A DNA stretch of 64,000 nucleotides, from the NCBI GenBank assembly GCA_946407745.1, contig CAMJPQ010000007.1:1-64000 (forward strand), in the 5' to 3' direction. The translations under genes were made by a program, and so were the position numbers. The stretch comes from an uncultured Clostridia bacterium (GTDB taxonomy: Bacteria > Bacillota > Clostridia > Christensenellales > Aristaeellaceae). Below are positions 1 to 9,028 of the stretch, in pieces. The first letter of the stretch is position 1; the number at the start of each line of letters is the position of its first letter. The notes beneath the pieces are model-generated. The model ran no database searches. It was not told the DNA's origin and saw only the letters and a list, made by a program, of their open reading frames with translations.

Positions 1-12
1 CCGTTCTCCGCT

Positions 13-64
13 GAAAACAGTCCACTGGACTGTTTTCCGGGCGCTACGAACCCAGCAAGCTGGG
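13..64. repeat. REP-like palindromes
   Basis: Two inverted repeats lie at the window edge. Positions 13-24 and 26-37 form a perfect 12-bp palindrome around a single C (arm GAAAACAGTCCA). Positions 51-56 and 59-64 form a 6-bp stem (CCCAGC/GCTGGG) around AA. There is no ORF here. They look like dispersed intergenic palindromes, but only one copy of each is visible in this window. The first could also end transcription of a gene left of the window. Confidence 0.5.
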
Positions 65-143
65 GAGATTTAGGTCGCATGCCAGCAGTGGGGTTGCTGC
101 CCGACGGAAGGACCTCATCCACCACCGCCTCCCGGGGAGACCG

Positions 144-254
144 GCGCGCAGCGCAAGCCCCGCAGGGGAAAGCCCGCGCGCAGCGCAAGCCCCCCGCAGG
201 GGAAGCCGCGCGCAGCGCAAGCCCCGCAGGGGAAAGCCGCGCGCAGCGCAATCT
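144..254. repeat. 31-bp intergenic tandem repeat
   Basis: About three and a half copies of a 31-32 bp GC-rich unit. Each begins GCGCGCAGCGCAAGC and continues with CCCGCAGGGGAA; copies start near 144, 175, 207 and 238. The last is truncated just before the promoter of the GH5 gene. There are no spacers, so this is not a CRISPR array. Together with the upstream palindromes it fills the first 250 bases. Confidence 0.6.
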
Positions 255-256
255 CA

Positions 257-285
257 TTGCGCCCTTCCCCGGAATGTGCTATACT
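257..285 (+). promoter_or_regulatory. promoter of GH5 operon
   Basis: TTGCGC (257-262), a 17-bp spacer and TATACT (280-285) form a sigma-A-like promoter 29 bp before the GH5 start codon. A strong ribosome binding site (AGAGAGGAGG) lies between them. Confidence 0.6.
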
Positions 286-313
286 CCTCTCACACAGAGA
301 GGAGGCATTTTTC

Positions 314-1501
314 ATGAAGCGTATGATCATCCTGGCCCTCTGCCTGCTGCTGGCCGCGCTGCCGCTGCTGGCCACCGCGGAGGAGGCCGTCATCCCCGAC
401 CTGACGGTGAAGCAGTGGGACATCCCGGACACCGAGGGCATGGCCTTCCTTCGGAAAATGGGCGTGGGCTGGGTGCTGGGCAATACCTTTGATGCGCACG
501 CGCAGAACTTCAATGGCGACGAGATGGGCCTTGAAACCTACTGGTGCGGCGTGAAAACCACCGAGGACATGATCAAGGCGATTCATGAGGCGGGCTACAG
601 CACCCTCCGGCTGCCGGTCAGCTGGCATAACCATGTGGACGCGGACTTCAACATCAGTGAAGCGTGGCTTTCACGCGTGGAGGAGGTCGCGCGGTGGGCG
701 CTGAACAGCGGGATGTACGTTATCCTCAACACCCACCACGACGAGGGCTATGACTGGTTCTACCCGGACGAGGCGCACTTTGAGACCTCCTCCCGGTACC
801 TCACCGCCATCTGGACCCAGCTGTCACAGCGCTTTGCCGACTGCGACGAGCACCTGATTTTTGAGAACCTGAATGAGCCGCGGCTGACCAAAGACAAGGC
901 GCATGAGTGGTCTCTGGACGAGAACGACGCGGGCTGCCGTGAGGCAATGGACTGCATCAACCGCCTGCACCAGGTGTTCGTGGATACCGTGCGCGCTGCG
1001 GGCGGCTGCAACGCCGACAGGTACCTCATGATCTCCTCCTACGACGCGTCGGTGGACGGGGCCAATAGCGAGCTGTTCCACCTGCCCAAGGACACCGTGG
1101 AGGACCGCCTGATCGTGTCGGTGCACGCCTACACGCCCTACTCCTTCGCGCTGGACACCAGGGGCACGAAGGAATACTCCGTGAATGTGATGGCCAACAC
1201 CGCGGCGGTCGCCACCTTCATGAACGACCTGTACCACATGTACATCGAGCAGGGCATTCCGGTGGTGATCGGAGAGTTCGGCGCGGTGAACAAGGACAAC
1301 CTGCAGGCGCGCGTGGAGTTTACGGCCTACTACACCGCCTCCGCCATCGCCCGCGGCATGCCTGTGTGCTGGTGGGACAACAACGCCCGCAGGGGGAACG
1401 GCGAGAACTTTGCCATCTTCAACCGCAAGGGGCTCAGCTGGTACTTCCCGGAAATCAGGGACGCGATGATCCGCTACAGCAAGCGGCTGGACGCGGAATA
1501 A
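314..1501 (+). CDS. secreted GH5-family endoglucanase/mannanase
   Basis: A 395-aa secreted glycoside hydrolase. The ATG at 314 is chosen because it follows AGAGAGGAGG at good spacing and begins a Sec signal peptide (KRMIILALCLLLAALPLL, cleavage near ATAEE). An in-frame ATG at 257 would bury this signal. The (beta/alpha)8 clan-A signatures are clear: LIFENLNEP holds the acid/base Glu188, VVIGEFG holds the nucleophile Glu321, and VSWHNHV and NTHHDEG are typical subsite motifs. It likely cleaves beta-1,4-glucan or mannan outside the cell. No carbohydrate-binding module or anchor is seen. It is first in an apparent operon with a MATE exporter and an esterase. The exact substrate cannot be told from sequence. 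Confidence 0.88.
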   Translation: MKRMIILALCLLLAALPLLATAEEAVIPDLTVKQWDIPDTEGMAFLRKMGVGWVLGNTFDAHAQNFNGDEMGLETYWCGVKTTEDMIKAIHEAGYSTLRLPVSWHNHVDADFNISEAWLSRVEEVARWALNSGMYVILNTHHDEGYDWFYPDEAHFETSSRYLTAIWTQLSQRFADCDEHLIFENLNEPRLTKDKAHEWSLDENDAGCREAMDCINRLHQVFVDTVRAAGGCNADRYLMISSYDASVDGANSELFHLPKDTVEDRLIVSVHAYTPYSFALDTRGTKEYSVNVMANTAAVATFMNDLYHMYIEQGIPVVIGEFGAVNKDNLQARVEFTAYYTASAIARGMPVCWWDNNARRGNGENFAIFNRKGLSWYFPEIRDAMIRYSKRLDAE

Positions 1502-1528
1502 CATTGATTGAACAAGAGGAAAAAACTG

Positions 1529-2947
1529 ATGCAGAATAATGAACGCTCAAAGATGCTCGGCACCATGCCGATGAAGCAGCTGATGCTGAAGGTGTCTGTG
1601 CCCATCATGATATCCATGCTGGTGCAGGCGCTGTACAATGTGGTGGACAGCATCTTTGTGGCGCGCTATGACCCCATGGCGCTGACCGCCGTTTCCCTGG
1701 CCTATCCCTTCCAGATGTTGATGATCGCCCTGTCCACCGGCATGGGCGTGGGCATCAACAGCCTCATCAGCCGCCGCCTGGGCGAAAAGCGCGGCGACGC
1801 TGCCCGCACCGCGGCCTGGAACGGCCTGCTGATTGAGCTCGGCGGCGCGCTGCTGTTTGTGCTGGTGGGCTTTCTGCTGGCGCCTGCGTGCATGGGCTGG
1901 GTCGTGTCTGACAACCTGGAAAACGCGGCGGAGATTGCCGACATGGGCGCGATGTACCTGCGCATGGTGTGCGGCTTCAGCGAGGGGCTGTTCCTGTCCA
2001 TCCTGTTTGAGCGGATGCTGCAGGCCACCGGCAACGCCATGCTGTCCATGGTGACACAGCTGGCCGGCGCGCTGACCAACATTGTACTGGACCCCATCTT
2101 CATCTTCGGCTATTTCGGGGTGCCTGCCATGGGCGTTGTCGGCGCGGCGGTCGCAACGGTCATCGGCCAGTTTGTCAGCGCCGGTATCGGCCTGGCGCTG
2201 AACCAGAAAAAGAACGTGGAGCTGCGCCTGCGGTGGAGCGAATTCCGCGCGGATGGCCGCACCCTGGCGGAGATTGTCTCTGTGGGGCTGCCCTCCAGCG
2301 TCATGGCCTCCATCGGCTCGGTGATGAACCTGGGCATGAACGCGATTCTCTCCGCCATGGCGGAAGCCAACGCGGCGGTGAACGTGTTGAATGTGTATTT
2401 CAAGCTGCAGTCCTTCGTGTTCATGCCGGTGTTCGGCCTGGGCAACGGCATGATCGCCGTGGTGGGCTACAACTACGGCGCGCGCCTGCAAAAGCGCGTG
2501 AAGGAGGCGGTGAAGGTCTCCCTGCTCTACGCCATGTGCATCATGCTCTTCGGCGTGCTGCTGTTCCAGCTCTTCCCGGAGGCGCTGCTTTCCCTGTTTG
2601 AGAGCGATACCAACCCCGAGCTGATTGCGGCCATGAACCGCCTGGGCGTCACCGCGCTGCGGGTCATCAGCTGGCACTTCCCCATCGCGGCGGTGGGCAT
2701 CACCCTGTCCAACGTTTTCCAGGCGGTGGGCAAGGGGGTGTACAGCCTCATCCTGTCGGTGTGCCGCCAGCTGGCGGTGCTGCTGCCCGTGGCCTGGCTG
2801 CTGGCGCGACTGACCGGCAGTGTGGACCTGGTCTGGTGGAGCTTCCTCATCGCCGAGGCGGTATCCTGTGTGATGGCGGTTCTCTTCTACCGGCGGGTGG
2901 ACAGTAAATACCTGCGGCGGCTGGACTCCGCCGAGGCGGCATCGTGA
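1529..2947 (+). CDS. MATE family efflux transporter
   Basis: A 472-aa integral membrane protein with about 12 hydrophobic segments and the two-fold MatE repeat. MPMKQLMLKVSVPIMISMLV at the N terminus and VVDSIFVARYD are characteristic of the NorM/DinF-like MATE group, which exports cationic or amphipathic compounds in exchange for Na+ or H+. I prefer the ATG at 1529, about 10 bases after AAGAGG, over a TTG at 1508. It lies 27 bp after the GH5 gene, and its stop overlaps the next gene's GTG (GTGA), so the three genes are probably co-transcribed. The substrate is unknown. Confidence 0.88.
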   Translation: MQNNERSKMLGTMPMKQLMLKVSVPIMISMLVQALYNVVDSIFVARYDPMALTAVSLAYPFQMLMIALSTGMGVGINSLISRRLGEKRGDAARTAAWNGLLIELGGALLFVLVGFLLAPACMGWVVSDNLENAAEIADMGAMYLRMVCGFSEGLFLSILFERMLQATGNAMLSMVTQLAGALTNIVLDPIFIFGYFGVPAMGVVGAAVATVIGQFVSAGIGLALNQKKNVELRLRWSEFRADGRTLAEIVSVGLPSSVMASIGSVMNLGMNAILSAMAEANAAVNVLNVYFKLQSFVFMPVFGLGNGMIAVVGYNYGARLQKRVKEAVKVSLLYAMCIMLFGVLLFQLFPEALLSLFESDTNPELIAAMNRLGVTALRVISWHFPIAAVGITLSNVFQAVGKGVYSLILSVCRQLAVLLPVAWLLARLTGSVDLVWWSFLIAEAVSCVMAVLFYRRVDSKYLRRLDSAEAAS

Positions 2948-3618
2948 GCGCGGCTGAGCGCCTCTGGGGTGACCCGGCAGCGAAAACGCTGTTTGTGCAG
3001 CTGACGGACGAGCATGACCTTTCCCTGATGGACTGCGAGGCGGAAGCCCTGCGCCATCTGAGCGGAACGGAGGACTGGTGCCTGCTGGCTGTGCCGGTGG
3101 CGGACTGGAACAGCGACCTCACCCCCTGGACAGCGCCGCCCGCCTTCGGCAGGCAGCCCTTCGGCGACGGGGCACAGCGCACGCTGGACAGGCTGGAAAA
3201 GGAGCTGCTCCCCGGCCTGCAGACGGTGGAAGGAAGGCAGCTGTGCCTGTGCGGGTATTCGCTTGCGGGGCTGTTTGCCCTGTGGGCCGTGTACCAGACA
3301 AAGCTGTTTTCCGCGGCGGTGGCGGCTTCCCCCTCGGTGTGGTACCCGGGCTGGATCGACTACGCGAGGCAGCGGCAGCCGCTGGCCGGCCGCATCTACC
3401 TGAGCCTTGGCGACAGGGAAGAGAAAACCCGCAACCCCGTGATGGCCGCCGTGGGAGAGGCGATCCGCGAGCAGCACCGGTTGCTGCAGGAGGCCCGGAT
3501 ACCCTGCGCGCTGGAATGGAACCCGGGCAATCACTTTGTGCAGAGCGACCTGCGCGTAGCCCGGGGCATGGCCTGGGTGCTTGCGCAGCAGGTACAGAGC
3601 CATACTGACCTTCCCTGA
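2944..3618 (+). CDS. alpha/beta-hydrolase esterase (enterochelin-esterase-like)
   Basis: A 224-aa cytoplasmic alpha/beta hydrolase. LCGYSLAGLFALW is a G-x-S-x-G nucleophile elbow centred on Ser106, and a late GNHFVQSD supplies the likely catalytic His; SLGDREEKTRN resembles the acid loop of IroE/Fes-like esterases. The GTG start overlaps the MATE stop as GTGA, implying translational coupling. There is no signal peptide. It could hydrolyse an acylated sugar or siderophore-type ester; the context (GH5, MATE) does not decide which. Confidence 0.72.
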   Translation: MSAAERLWGDPAAKTLFVQLTDEHDLSLMDCEAEALRHLSGTEDWCLLAVPVADWNSDLTPWTAPPAFGRQPFGDGAQRTLDRLEKELLPGLQTVEGRQLCLCGYSLAGLFALWAVYQTKLFSAAVAASPSVWYPGWIDYARQRQPLAGRIYLSLGDREEKTRNPVMAAVGEAIREQHRLLQEARIPCALEWNPGNHFVQSDLRVARGMAWVLAQQVQSHTDLP

Positions 3619-3670
3619 AGCTGAAGGCGCAGCCCAACGAGGATAACTGAACGCGAAAGAAGTGTGGCCC

Positions 3671-5146
3671 ATGAAAAAGATATTGTGTGCCGCAGTGACA
3701 ATTCTGCTGCTTGCGCTGTGCGCGTGTGCCGGGGCGGAGGTGCCTGAGCGGATTAAAAGCGGGGACTATGTCTATACCCTGCTGGAGAACGGGACGGCCG
3801 AGATTGTCGGGTACAGAGGCTATGCGGAGGAGCTGACAATCCCGGAGACACTGGACGGGGTGCGTGTGACGAGCATTGGGGATTTTTCGTTCTTCAGCTG
3901 CAACACCCTGAAGGACGTGACGATCCCAGACAGCGTGACAAGCATCGGGGATTCTGCGTTCTACTACTGTAGCAGACTGAAAGACGTGACAATCCCAGAC
4001 AGCGTGACGGACATCGGGGATTCTGCGTTTTATTTGTGTAGCAGCTTGACTGGCGTGATGATCCCGGACAGCGTGACAAGCATCGGCGCCAATCCCTTTC
4101 GTAATTGCGGGAAGTTATCCGATGTGCATGTTTCTCGGGACCATCCCGCGCTTGCGACGATTGATGGCGTACTGTTCAGCAAGGCAGACAAGCGGCTGGT
4201 GTGGTACCCGATGACTAAGACAGATGAGACTTACACGATTCCGCAGGGGACCGCAATGATCGGGGATTCTGCGTTCTGCGAGTGCAGTAGCCTGAAAAGC
4301 GTGACGATTCCGGAAAGTGTGACGAGCATCGGGGATTCTGCATTCTACAGATGCAGCAGCCTGACAGGTGTGACGATTCCGGAGAGCGTGACGGGCATCG
4401 GCGCCAATCCCTTTCGTTATTGCAAGAAGTTATCCTATGTGTATGTTTCTCCGGATCATCCCGCACTAGCGACGATTGATGGCGTACTGTTCAGCAAGGC
4501 AGACAAGCGGCTGGTGTGGTACCCGATGACTAAGATAGATGAGACTTACACGATTCCGCAAGGGATTGCCGTGATCGGGGATTCTGCGTTCAACAGCTGC
4601 AGCAGTCTGAAAAGCGTGACAATCCCGGAGAGCGTGACAAGTCTCGGAGATTCTGTGTTCCTCGGTTGCGACAGCTTGACGGGCATGACGATCCCGGAGA
4701 GCGTGACGAACATCGGGGATTATGCGTTTTTCGGCTGCAGCAGCATGACCGGCGTGACAATTCCGGAGAGCGTGACGAGCATCGGGAAGGATGCGTTCTA
4801 TAGCTGCAGCAGTCTGACGAGCGTGACGATCCCGGAGAGCGTGACGAGCATCGGGTATTATGCGTTCTACAACTGCAGCAGTCTGGCGAGCGTGACGATT
4901 CCGGAGAGCGTGACGAGCATCGGGAATTCTGCGTTCTCAGACTGCGACAACCTGACGGATGTGACAATCCCGGAGAGCGTGACGAGCATCGGGGAAAATG
5001 CCTTTGCAGTCTATGAAAATGATGCATATGTGCCCAACCTTGCCCTCACCCTCACCGTCCCCCGGAACAGCTATGCCGAGCAGTACTGCCGGGACAACGG
5101 GCTGAAGTACCAGTATCCGGATTCCTTGGACTGGCTGCTGAACTGA
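3671..5146 (+). CDS. secreted BspA-like leucine-rich-repeat protein 1
   Basis: A 491-aa secreted protein made almost wholly of LRR_5 (BspA/TpLRR) repeats. The N-terminal signal (KKILCAAVTILLLALCACAG) contains a possible lipobox LCAC, so it may be a lipoprotein. About eleven 23-residue units carry the consensus SLTSVTIPESVTSIGDSAFY. They are interrupted twice by a module containing ATIDGVLFSKADKRLVWYP. The C-terminal cap ends in SYAEQYCRDNGLKYQ. No catalytic motif or sortase signal is seen. Such proteins act in adhesion or protein-protein contacts at the surface. The start at ATG 3671 begins the signal peptide. Its first 100 bases are almost identical to those of the next gene, marking a recent duplication. 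Confidence 0.9.
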   Translation: MKKILCAAVTILLLALCACAGAEVPERIKSGDYVYTLLENGTAEIVGYRGYAEELTIPETLDGVRVTSIGDFSFFSCNTLKDVTIPDSVTSIGDSAFYYCSRLKDVTIPDSVTDIGDSAFYLCSSLTGVMIPDSVTSIGANPFRNCGKLSDVHVSRDHPALATIDGVLFSKADKRLVWYPMTKTDETYTIPQGTAMIGDSAFCECSSLKSVTIPESVTSIGDSAFYRCSSLTGVTIPESVTGIGANPFRYCKKLSYVYVSPDHPALATIDGVLFSKADKRLVWYPMTKIDETYTIPQGIAVIGDSAFNSCSSLKSVTIPESVTSLGDSVFLGCDSLTGMTIPESVTNIGDYAFFGCSSMTGVTIPESVTSIGKDAFYSCSSLTSVTIPESVTSIGYYAFYNCSSLASVTIPESVTSIGNSAFSDCDNLTDVTIPESVTSIGENAFAVYENDAYVPNLALTLTVPRNSYAEQYCRDNGLKYQYPDSLDWLLN

Positions 5147-5226
5147 TGGGTGCGCGGTTCTCCCTGAAAAGGAGAATTGATAGCACAGTTCAATGAAAAT
5201 GACTGAATGCGAGAGGAGTGTGGCCC

Positions 5227-7047
5227 GTGAAAAAGATATTGTGTGCCGCAGTGACAATTCTGCTGCTTGCGCTGTGCGCGTGTGCCGGGGCGGAGGTGCC
5301 TGAGCGGATTAAAAGCGGGGACTATGCCTTTACCCTGCTGGAGGATGGTACGGCCGAGATTGCCAAATACAGCGGCGATGCAGAGGAGTTGACAATCCCG
5401 GAGACTTTGGACGGGGTGCGTGTGACGGGCATCGGGGATTCTGCGTTCTCACATTGCCACAGCCTGACGGAGGTGATGATTCCGGACAGCGTGACGAGCA
5501 TCGGGGATTCTGCATTTGATTGGTGCAGCAGCTTAACAAGTGTGACGATCCCGGATAGCGTGACGAGTATCGGCGCCAACCCATTTCGTGATTGCGAGAA
5601 GTTATCCGATGTGCATGTTTCTCTTGAGCACCCCACATTTGCGACAATTGATGGTGTACTGTTCAGCAAGACGGACAAGCGGCTGGTGTGGTACCCAATG
5701 ACTAAAACAGATGAGACTTACGCCATTCCGCAGGGGATTGCCTTGATCGGGGATTCAGCGTTCTACGACTGCAGCAGCCTAATGGGTGTGACGATCCCGG
5801 ATAGCGTGACGAGCATCGGGGATTCTGCGTTCTACAGCTGCAGCAGCCTGACAGGTGTGACGATTCCGGACAGCGTGACGAGCATTGGCGCCAATCCCTT
5901 TCTTGCTTGCGAAAAGTTATCCTATGTGTATGTTTCTCCGGATCATCCCGCACTTGCGACGATGGATGGTGTATTGTTCAGCAAGGCAGACAAGCGGCTG
6001 GTGTGGTACCCGATGACTAAGATAGATGAGACTTACACCATTCCGCAGGGAATTGCTGTGATAGGGGATTCTGCGTTTTATTGGTGCCGCAGCCTGAGGA
6101 GCGTGACGATTCCTGACAGCGTGACGAGCATCGGGGATTCTGCATTTTATTTGTGCGTCAGCCTGACGGGTGTGAGGATCCCGGACAATGTGACAAGCAT
6201 CGGGAATACTGCGTTCTCATACTGCCGCAGCCTGAAAAGTGTGACGATTCCTGAGAGCGTAACGAGCATCGGGGATTCTGCGTTTGTAGGCTGCGACAGC
6301 CTGACGAGCGTGACGATCCCAAACAGTGTGACGAGTATCGGGGATTCTGCGTTTGTAGGCTGCGACAGCCTGACGAGCGTGACGATCCCAAACAGTGTGA
6401 CGAGCATCGGGGATTCTGCGTTTGCAGGCTGCGACAGCCTGACAGGTGTGACGATTCCGGAGAGCGTGACGAGCATTGGGAATTCTGCGTTCTTAAACTG
6501 TATCAGCCTGACAGATGTGACGATCCCAAACAGTGTGACGAGCATCGGGGATTCTGCGTTCTCATTCTGCGATAGGCTGACGGGCGTGATGATCCCAGAC
6601 AGCGTTACGAGTATCGGGGATTATGCGTTCTACGGCTGCGACAGCCTGATTGAAGTGACGATCCCGGAGAGCGTGACGAGTATCGGGAATTCTGCGTTCT
6701 CAGACTGCGACAACCTGACGGTCGTGACGATCCCGGAGAGCGTGACGAGCATCGGGAATTTTGCGTTTGCTAGGTGCAGCAACCTGACGGGCGTGATGAT
6801 TCCGGATAGCGTGACGAGCATCGGGAAGCATGCGTTCTACGAATGCAGCAGCCTGACGGACATCACGATCCCGGATAGCGTGACGAGCATCGGGGAAAAT
6901 GCCTTTGCAGTCCGCGAAAAATATTCAGATGTGCCCAACCCCTCCCTCACCCTCACTGTCCCCCGGAACAGCTATGCCGCGCAGTACTGCCGGGACAACG
7001 GGCTGAAGTACCAGTACCCGGACTCCCTGGACTGGCTGCTGAACTGA
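5227..7047 (+). CDS. secreted BspA-like leucine-rich-repeat protein 2
   Basis: A 606-aa paralogue of the preceding gene. It has the same signal peptide and C-terminal cap, and about sixteen SVTSIG-type repeats instead of eleven. The GTG at 5227 is chosen because it lies 9 bases after GAGAGGAG and aligns with the ATG of the first copy; the two differ only at the first base over about 100 bases. Extra repeats lie mainly in the second half (FVGCDSLTSVTIPNSVTSIG occurs twice in a row), so the array seems to change by unequal crossover in 69-bp steps. Role as above: probable surface or secreted binding protein. It is followed by a strong hairpin terminator. Confidence 0.9.
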   Translation: MKKILCAAVTILLLALCACAGAEVPERIKSGDYAFTLLEDGTAEIAKYSGDAEELTIPETLDGVRVTGIGDSAFSHCHSLTEVMIPDSVTSIGDSAFDWCSSLTSVTIPDSVTSIGANPFRDCEKLSDVHVSLEHPTFATIDGVLFSKTDKRLVWYPMTKTDETYAIPQGIALIGDSAFYDCSSLMGVTIPDSVTSIGDSAFYSCSSLTGVTIPDSVTSIGANPFLACEKLSYVYVSPDHPALATMDGVLFSKADKRLVWYPMTKIDETYTIPQGIAVIGDSAFYWCRSLRSVTIPDSVTSIGDSAFYLCVSLTGVRIPDNVTSIGNTAFSYCRSLKSVTIPESVTSIGDSAFVGCDSLTSVTIPNSVTSIGDSAFVGCDSLTSVTIPNSVTSIGDSAFAGCDSLTGVTIPESVTSIGNSAFLNCISLTDVTIPNSVTSIGDSAFSFCDRLTGVMIPDSVTSIGDYAFYGCDSLIEVTIPESVTSIGNSAFSDCDNLTVVTIPESVTSIGNFAFARCSNLTGVMIPDSVTSIGKHAFYECSSLTDITIPDSVTSIGENAFAVREKYSDVPNPSLTLTVPRNSYAAQYCRDNGLKYQYPDSLDWLLN

Positions 7048-7107
7048 CGGGCGCACGGTTTTCCCTGAAAAGAAGCAGACCTGTCAAGGGACATTCTGCC
7101 TCAACCA

Positions 7108-7151
7108 CACACAAAAACCGGCATGCCGCTGTGACATGCCGGTTTTGTGTG
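7108..7151. terminator. bidirectional terminator
   Basis: A long inverted repeat: arms around CAAAAACCGGCATG (7112-7125) and CATGCCGGTTTTGTG (7135-7149) with a 9-base loop. It has an A-run on the left and a T-run on the right. It sits between the converging LRR gene (plus) and ABC exporter gene (minus) and can serve both. Confidence 0.85.
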
Positions 7152-7180
7152 GGCAATTCCGCAGTGCGCCTGCGCGGTCC

Positions 7181-9028
7181 TTACTTTCCTTCCTGCAGTA
7201 TCTGCATGCCCTGCTCATCCTGGAACTGGTTGGTGTACAGCTTGTAGTACACGCCCTGGCGCGCCACCAGTTGCCGATGGGTGCCGTCCTCGATGATTTT
7301 TCCGTCGTGGATGACCAGGATGCGGTCCGCGGAGCGGATGGTGGACAGCCGGTGCGCGATGATGAAGCTGGTGCGCCCGCTCAGGGTGGTCTGTATGGCC
7401 TCCTGAATCAGCTGCTCTGTTTCCGTATCCACGGAGGAGGTCGCCTCGTCCAGCACGAAGATGGCGGGGTTGGTCAGTATGGCGCGGGCAAAGGAGATCA
7501 GCTGCTTCTGCCCGGTGGAAAGGCGGTTGCCGCCCTCGCCCACGTTGGCGCTGTAGCCGTCCTTCATGGCCAGGATGAAGGGCTCGGCGCCGACCATTTT
7601 CGCGGCCCGGCGCACCTCCTCATCCGTGGCGGAAGGCCGCCCGTAGCGGATGTTTTCCGCCACCGTGCCGCTGAACAGGTGCGGGGACTGCAGCACATAC
7701 CCCAGGTTGGACTGCAGCCACAGCTGGCTGCGCTCGCGGTAGTCCACGCCGTCGATCAGCACACGGCCCTCCGTGGGCTCATAGAACCGGCACACCAGGT
7801 TGACGATGGTGCTCTTGCCACTGCCCGTCTCGCCCACCAGGGCGATGGTCTCGCCGTGGTTCACATGCAGGTTGAAATGGCTCAGCACCTGCTCCCCGTC
7901 CTTGTAGCGGAAGGAAACGTCCTCAAAATCGATATCGCCGACCAGCTTCGGCCAGTTTTCGGTCTTCGGGTGGAAGTTGTCGCCGAAGCGCTCCACCACC
8001 TCCGGGCTGTCCACAATGTCCGGCTCGGTTTCCAGCAGGCTCATCACCCGCTCGGCCGCGGCCTGGCTGCTCTGCAGCTCGGCAAAGATGCGGGCGATGT
8101 CGCGCACGGGCTGGAAGAACTGCACCGTGTAGTTGATGAACACCTGCAGCACGCCCACGGTCATGCCCATGCCGGTCAGCTGCTCGGCCAGCACCGCGTT
8201 TCCGCCCTGCCACAGCGCATAGCCGGTGGCCAGGCTGCCCAGGGAGACCACGATGGGCAGAAACAGCGCCGACAGCGTGGCCGCCTTTACGGAGGAGGTG
8301 CGCATGCCCTGCGCCACCTCGTCAAACTCCTCGCGGTTCATCTCCTCGCGCACCAGCGTCTTGGTGGTTTTCGCGCCGTTGATGCCCTCGTTGAAGCCAC
8401 TGGTGATCTGGCTGTTGCGCTTGCGCACCTGCCGGTAGCTTTCCAGTATGCCCTGCTGGAACTTCCACGAAATCACCGCCAGCGGGGGAATGACCAGCAG
8501 CACGGTCAGGCCCAGCTGCCAGTTCAGCCGCAGCATCTGCACCGAGCAGGCGATGAGGAACACCGCGCCCCAGCAAAGGTCCACCAGCGACCAGCCGATG
8601 GTGTCGCCCAGGCGCTGGGTGTCGTTGGTCAGCCTGCTCATCAGGTAGCCCACGGGCATCCGGTCATAGTAGGAGAAGGGCAGCTCCTGCAGCTTCTGGA
8701 AGCCCTTTTTGCGAATGAGATAGCAGGTGCCGGTTTCCACCCGCCCGCTCAGGCGGATGAAGCCGAACACCACCGCCATCTGGAACACGGCCAGGCCGAT
8801 GTATTCCGCCATGAACAGCCCCAGCCCCTCTGTGGTTTTCAGGGCGATGAAGTGGTCAATAGCGTAGGCGTTCATCATGGGCAGGGCCACATCCACCACG
8901 GCGGTCAGCGCCATAAAGATGACCACGCCCACCAGGTGCTTATGATAAGGCTTGGCCAGCTTCAGCAGCTTTTTCCACAGCCCAAGGTCCAGCCGCCTGG
9001 TATAGTCTTCTTCCTGAAAGGCCTGCAT
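7181..9028 (-). CDS. heterodimeric ABC exporter subunit (canonical NBD)
   Basis: A 615-aa half-transporter: six-helix exporter transmembrane domain (residues about 1-330), then a nucleotide-binding domain. Walker A is GETGSGKST (Lys405), the signature is LSTGQKQ, and Walker B is VLDEATSSVDT with the catalytic Glu present. The ATG is preceded by GGAGGTGAG, and the start shares one base with the upstream gene's stop (TGATG), so the two subunits are translationally coupled. The pair matches the BmrC/BmrD or TM287/TM288 type of multidrug exporter, with this subunit supplying the Walker A/B half of the active site. The substrate is not deducible. Confidence 0.9.
   Translation of the reverse strand: MQAFQEEDYTRRLDLGLWKKLLKLAKPYHKHLVGVVIFMALTAVVDVALPMMNAYAIDHFIALKTTEGLGLFMAEYIGLAVFQMAVVFGFIRLSGRVETGTCYLIRKKGFQKLQELPFSYYDRMPVGYLMSRLTNDTQRLGDTIGWSLVDLCWGAVFLIACSVQMLRLNWQLGLTVLLVIPPLAVISWKFQQGILESYRQVRKRNSQITSGFNEGINGAKTTKTLVREEMNREEFDEVAQGMRTSSVKAATLSALFLPIVVSLGSLATGYALWQGGNAVLAEQLTGMGMTVGVLQVFINYTVQFFQPVRDIARIFAELQSSQAAAERVMSLLETEPDIVDSPEVVERFGDNFHPKTENWPKLVGDIDFEDVSFRYKDGEQVLSHFNLHVNHGETIALVGETGSGKSTIVNLVCRFYEPTEGRVLIDGVDYRERSQLWLQSNLGYVLQSPHLFSGTVAENIRYGRPSATDEEVRRAAKMVGAEPFILAMKDGYSANVGEGGNRLSTGQKQLISFARAILTNPAIFVLDEATSSVDTETEQLIQEAIQTTLSGRTSFIIAHRLSTIRSADRILVIHDGKIIEDGTHRQLVARQGVYYKLYTNQFQDEQGMQILQEGK

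Noticed and set aside
144..254. CRISPR array
   Set aside because: The units abut without spacers and no cas genes are present.
3900..6900. CRISPR-like or non-coding repeats
   Set aside because: The 69-bp repeats are in frame and encode LRR_5 units with conserved amino-acid consensus.
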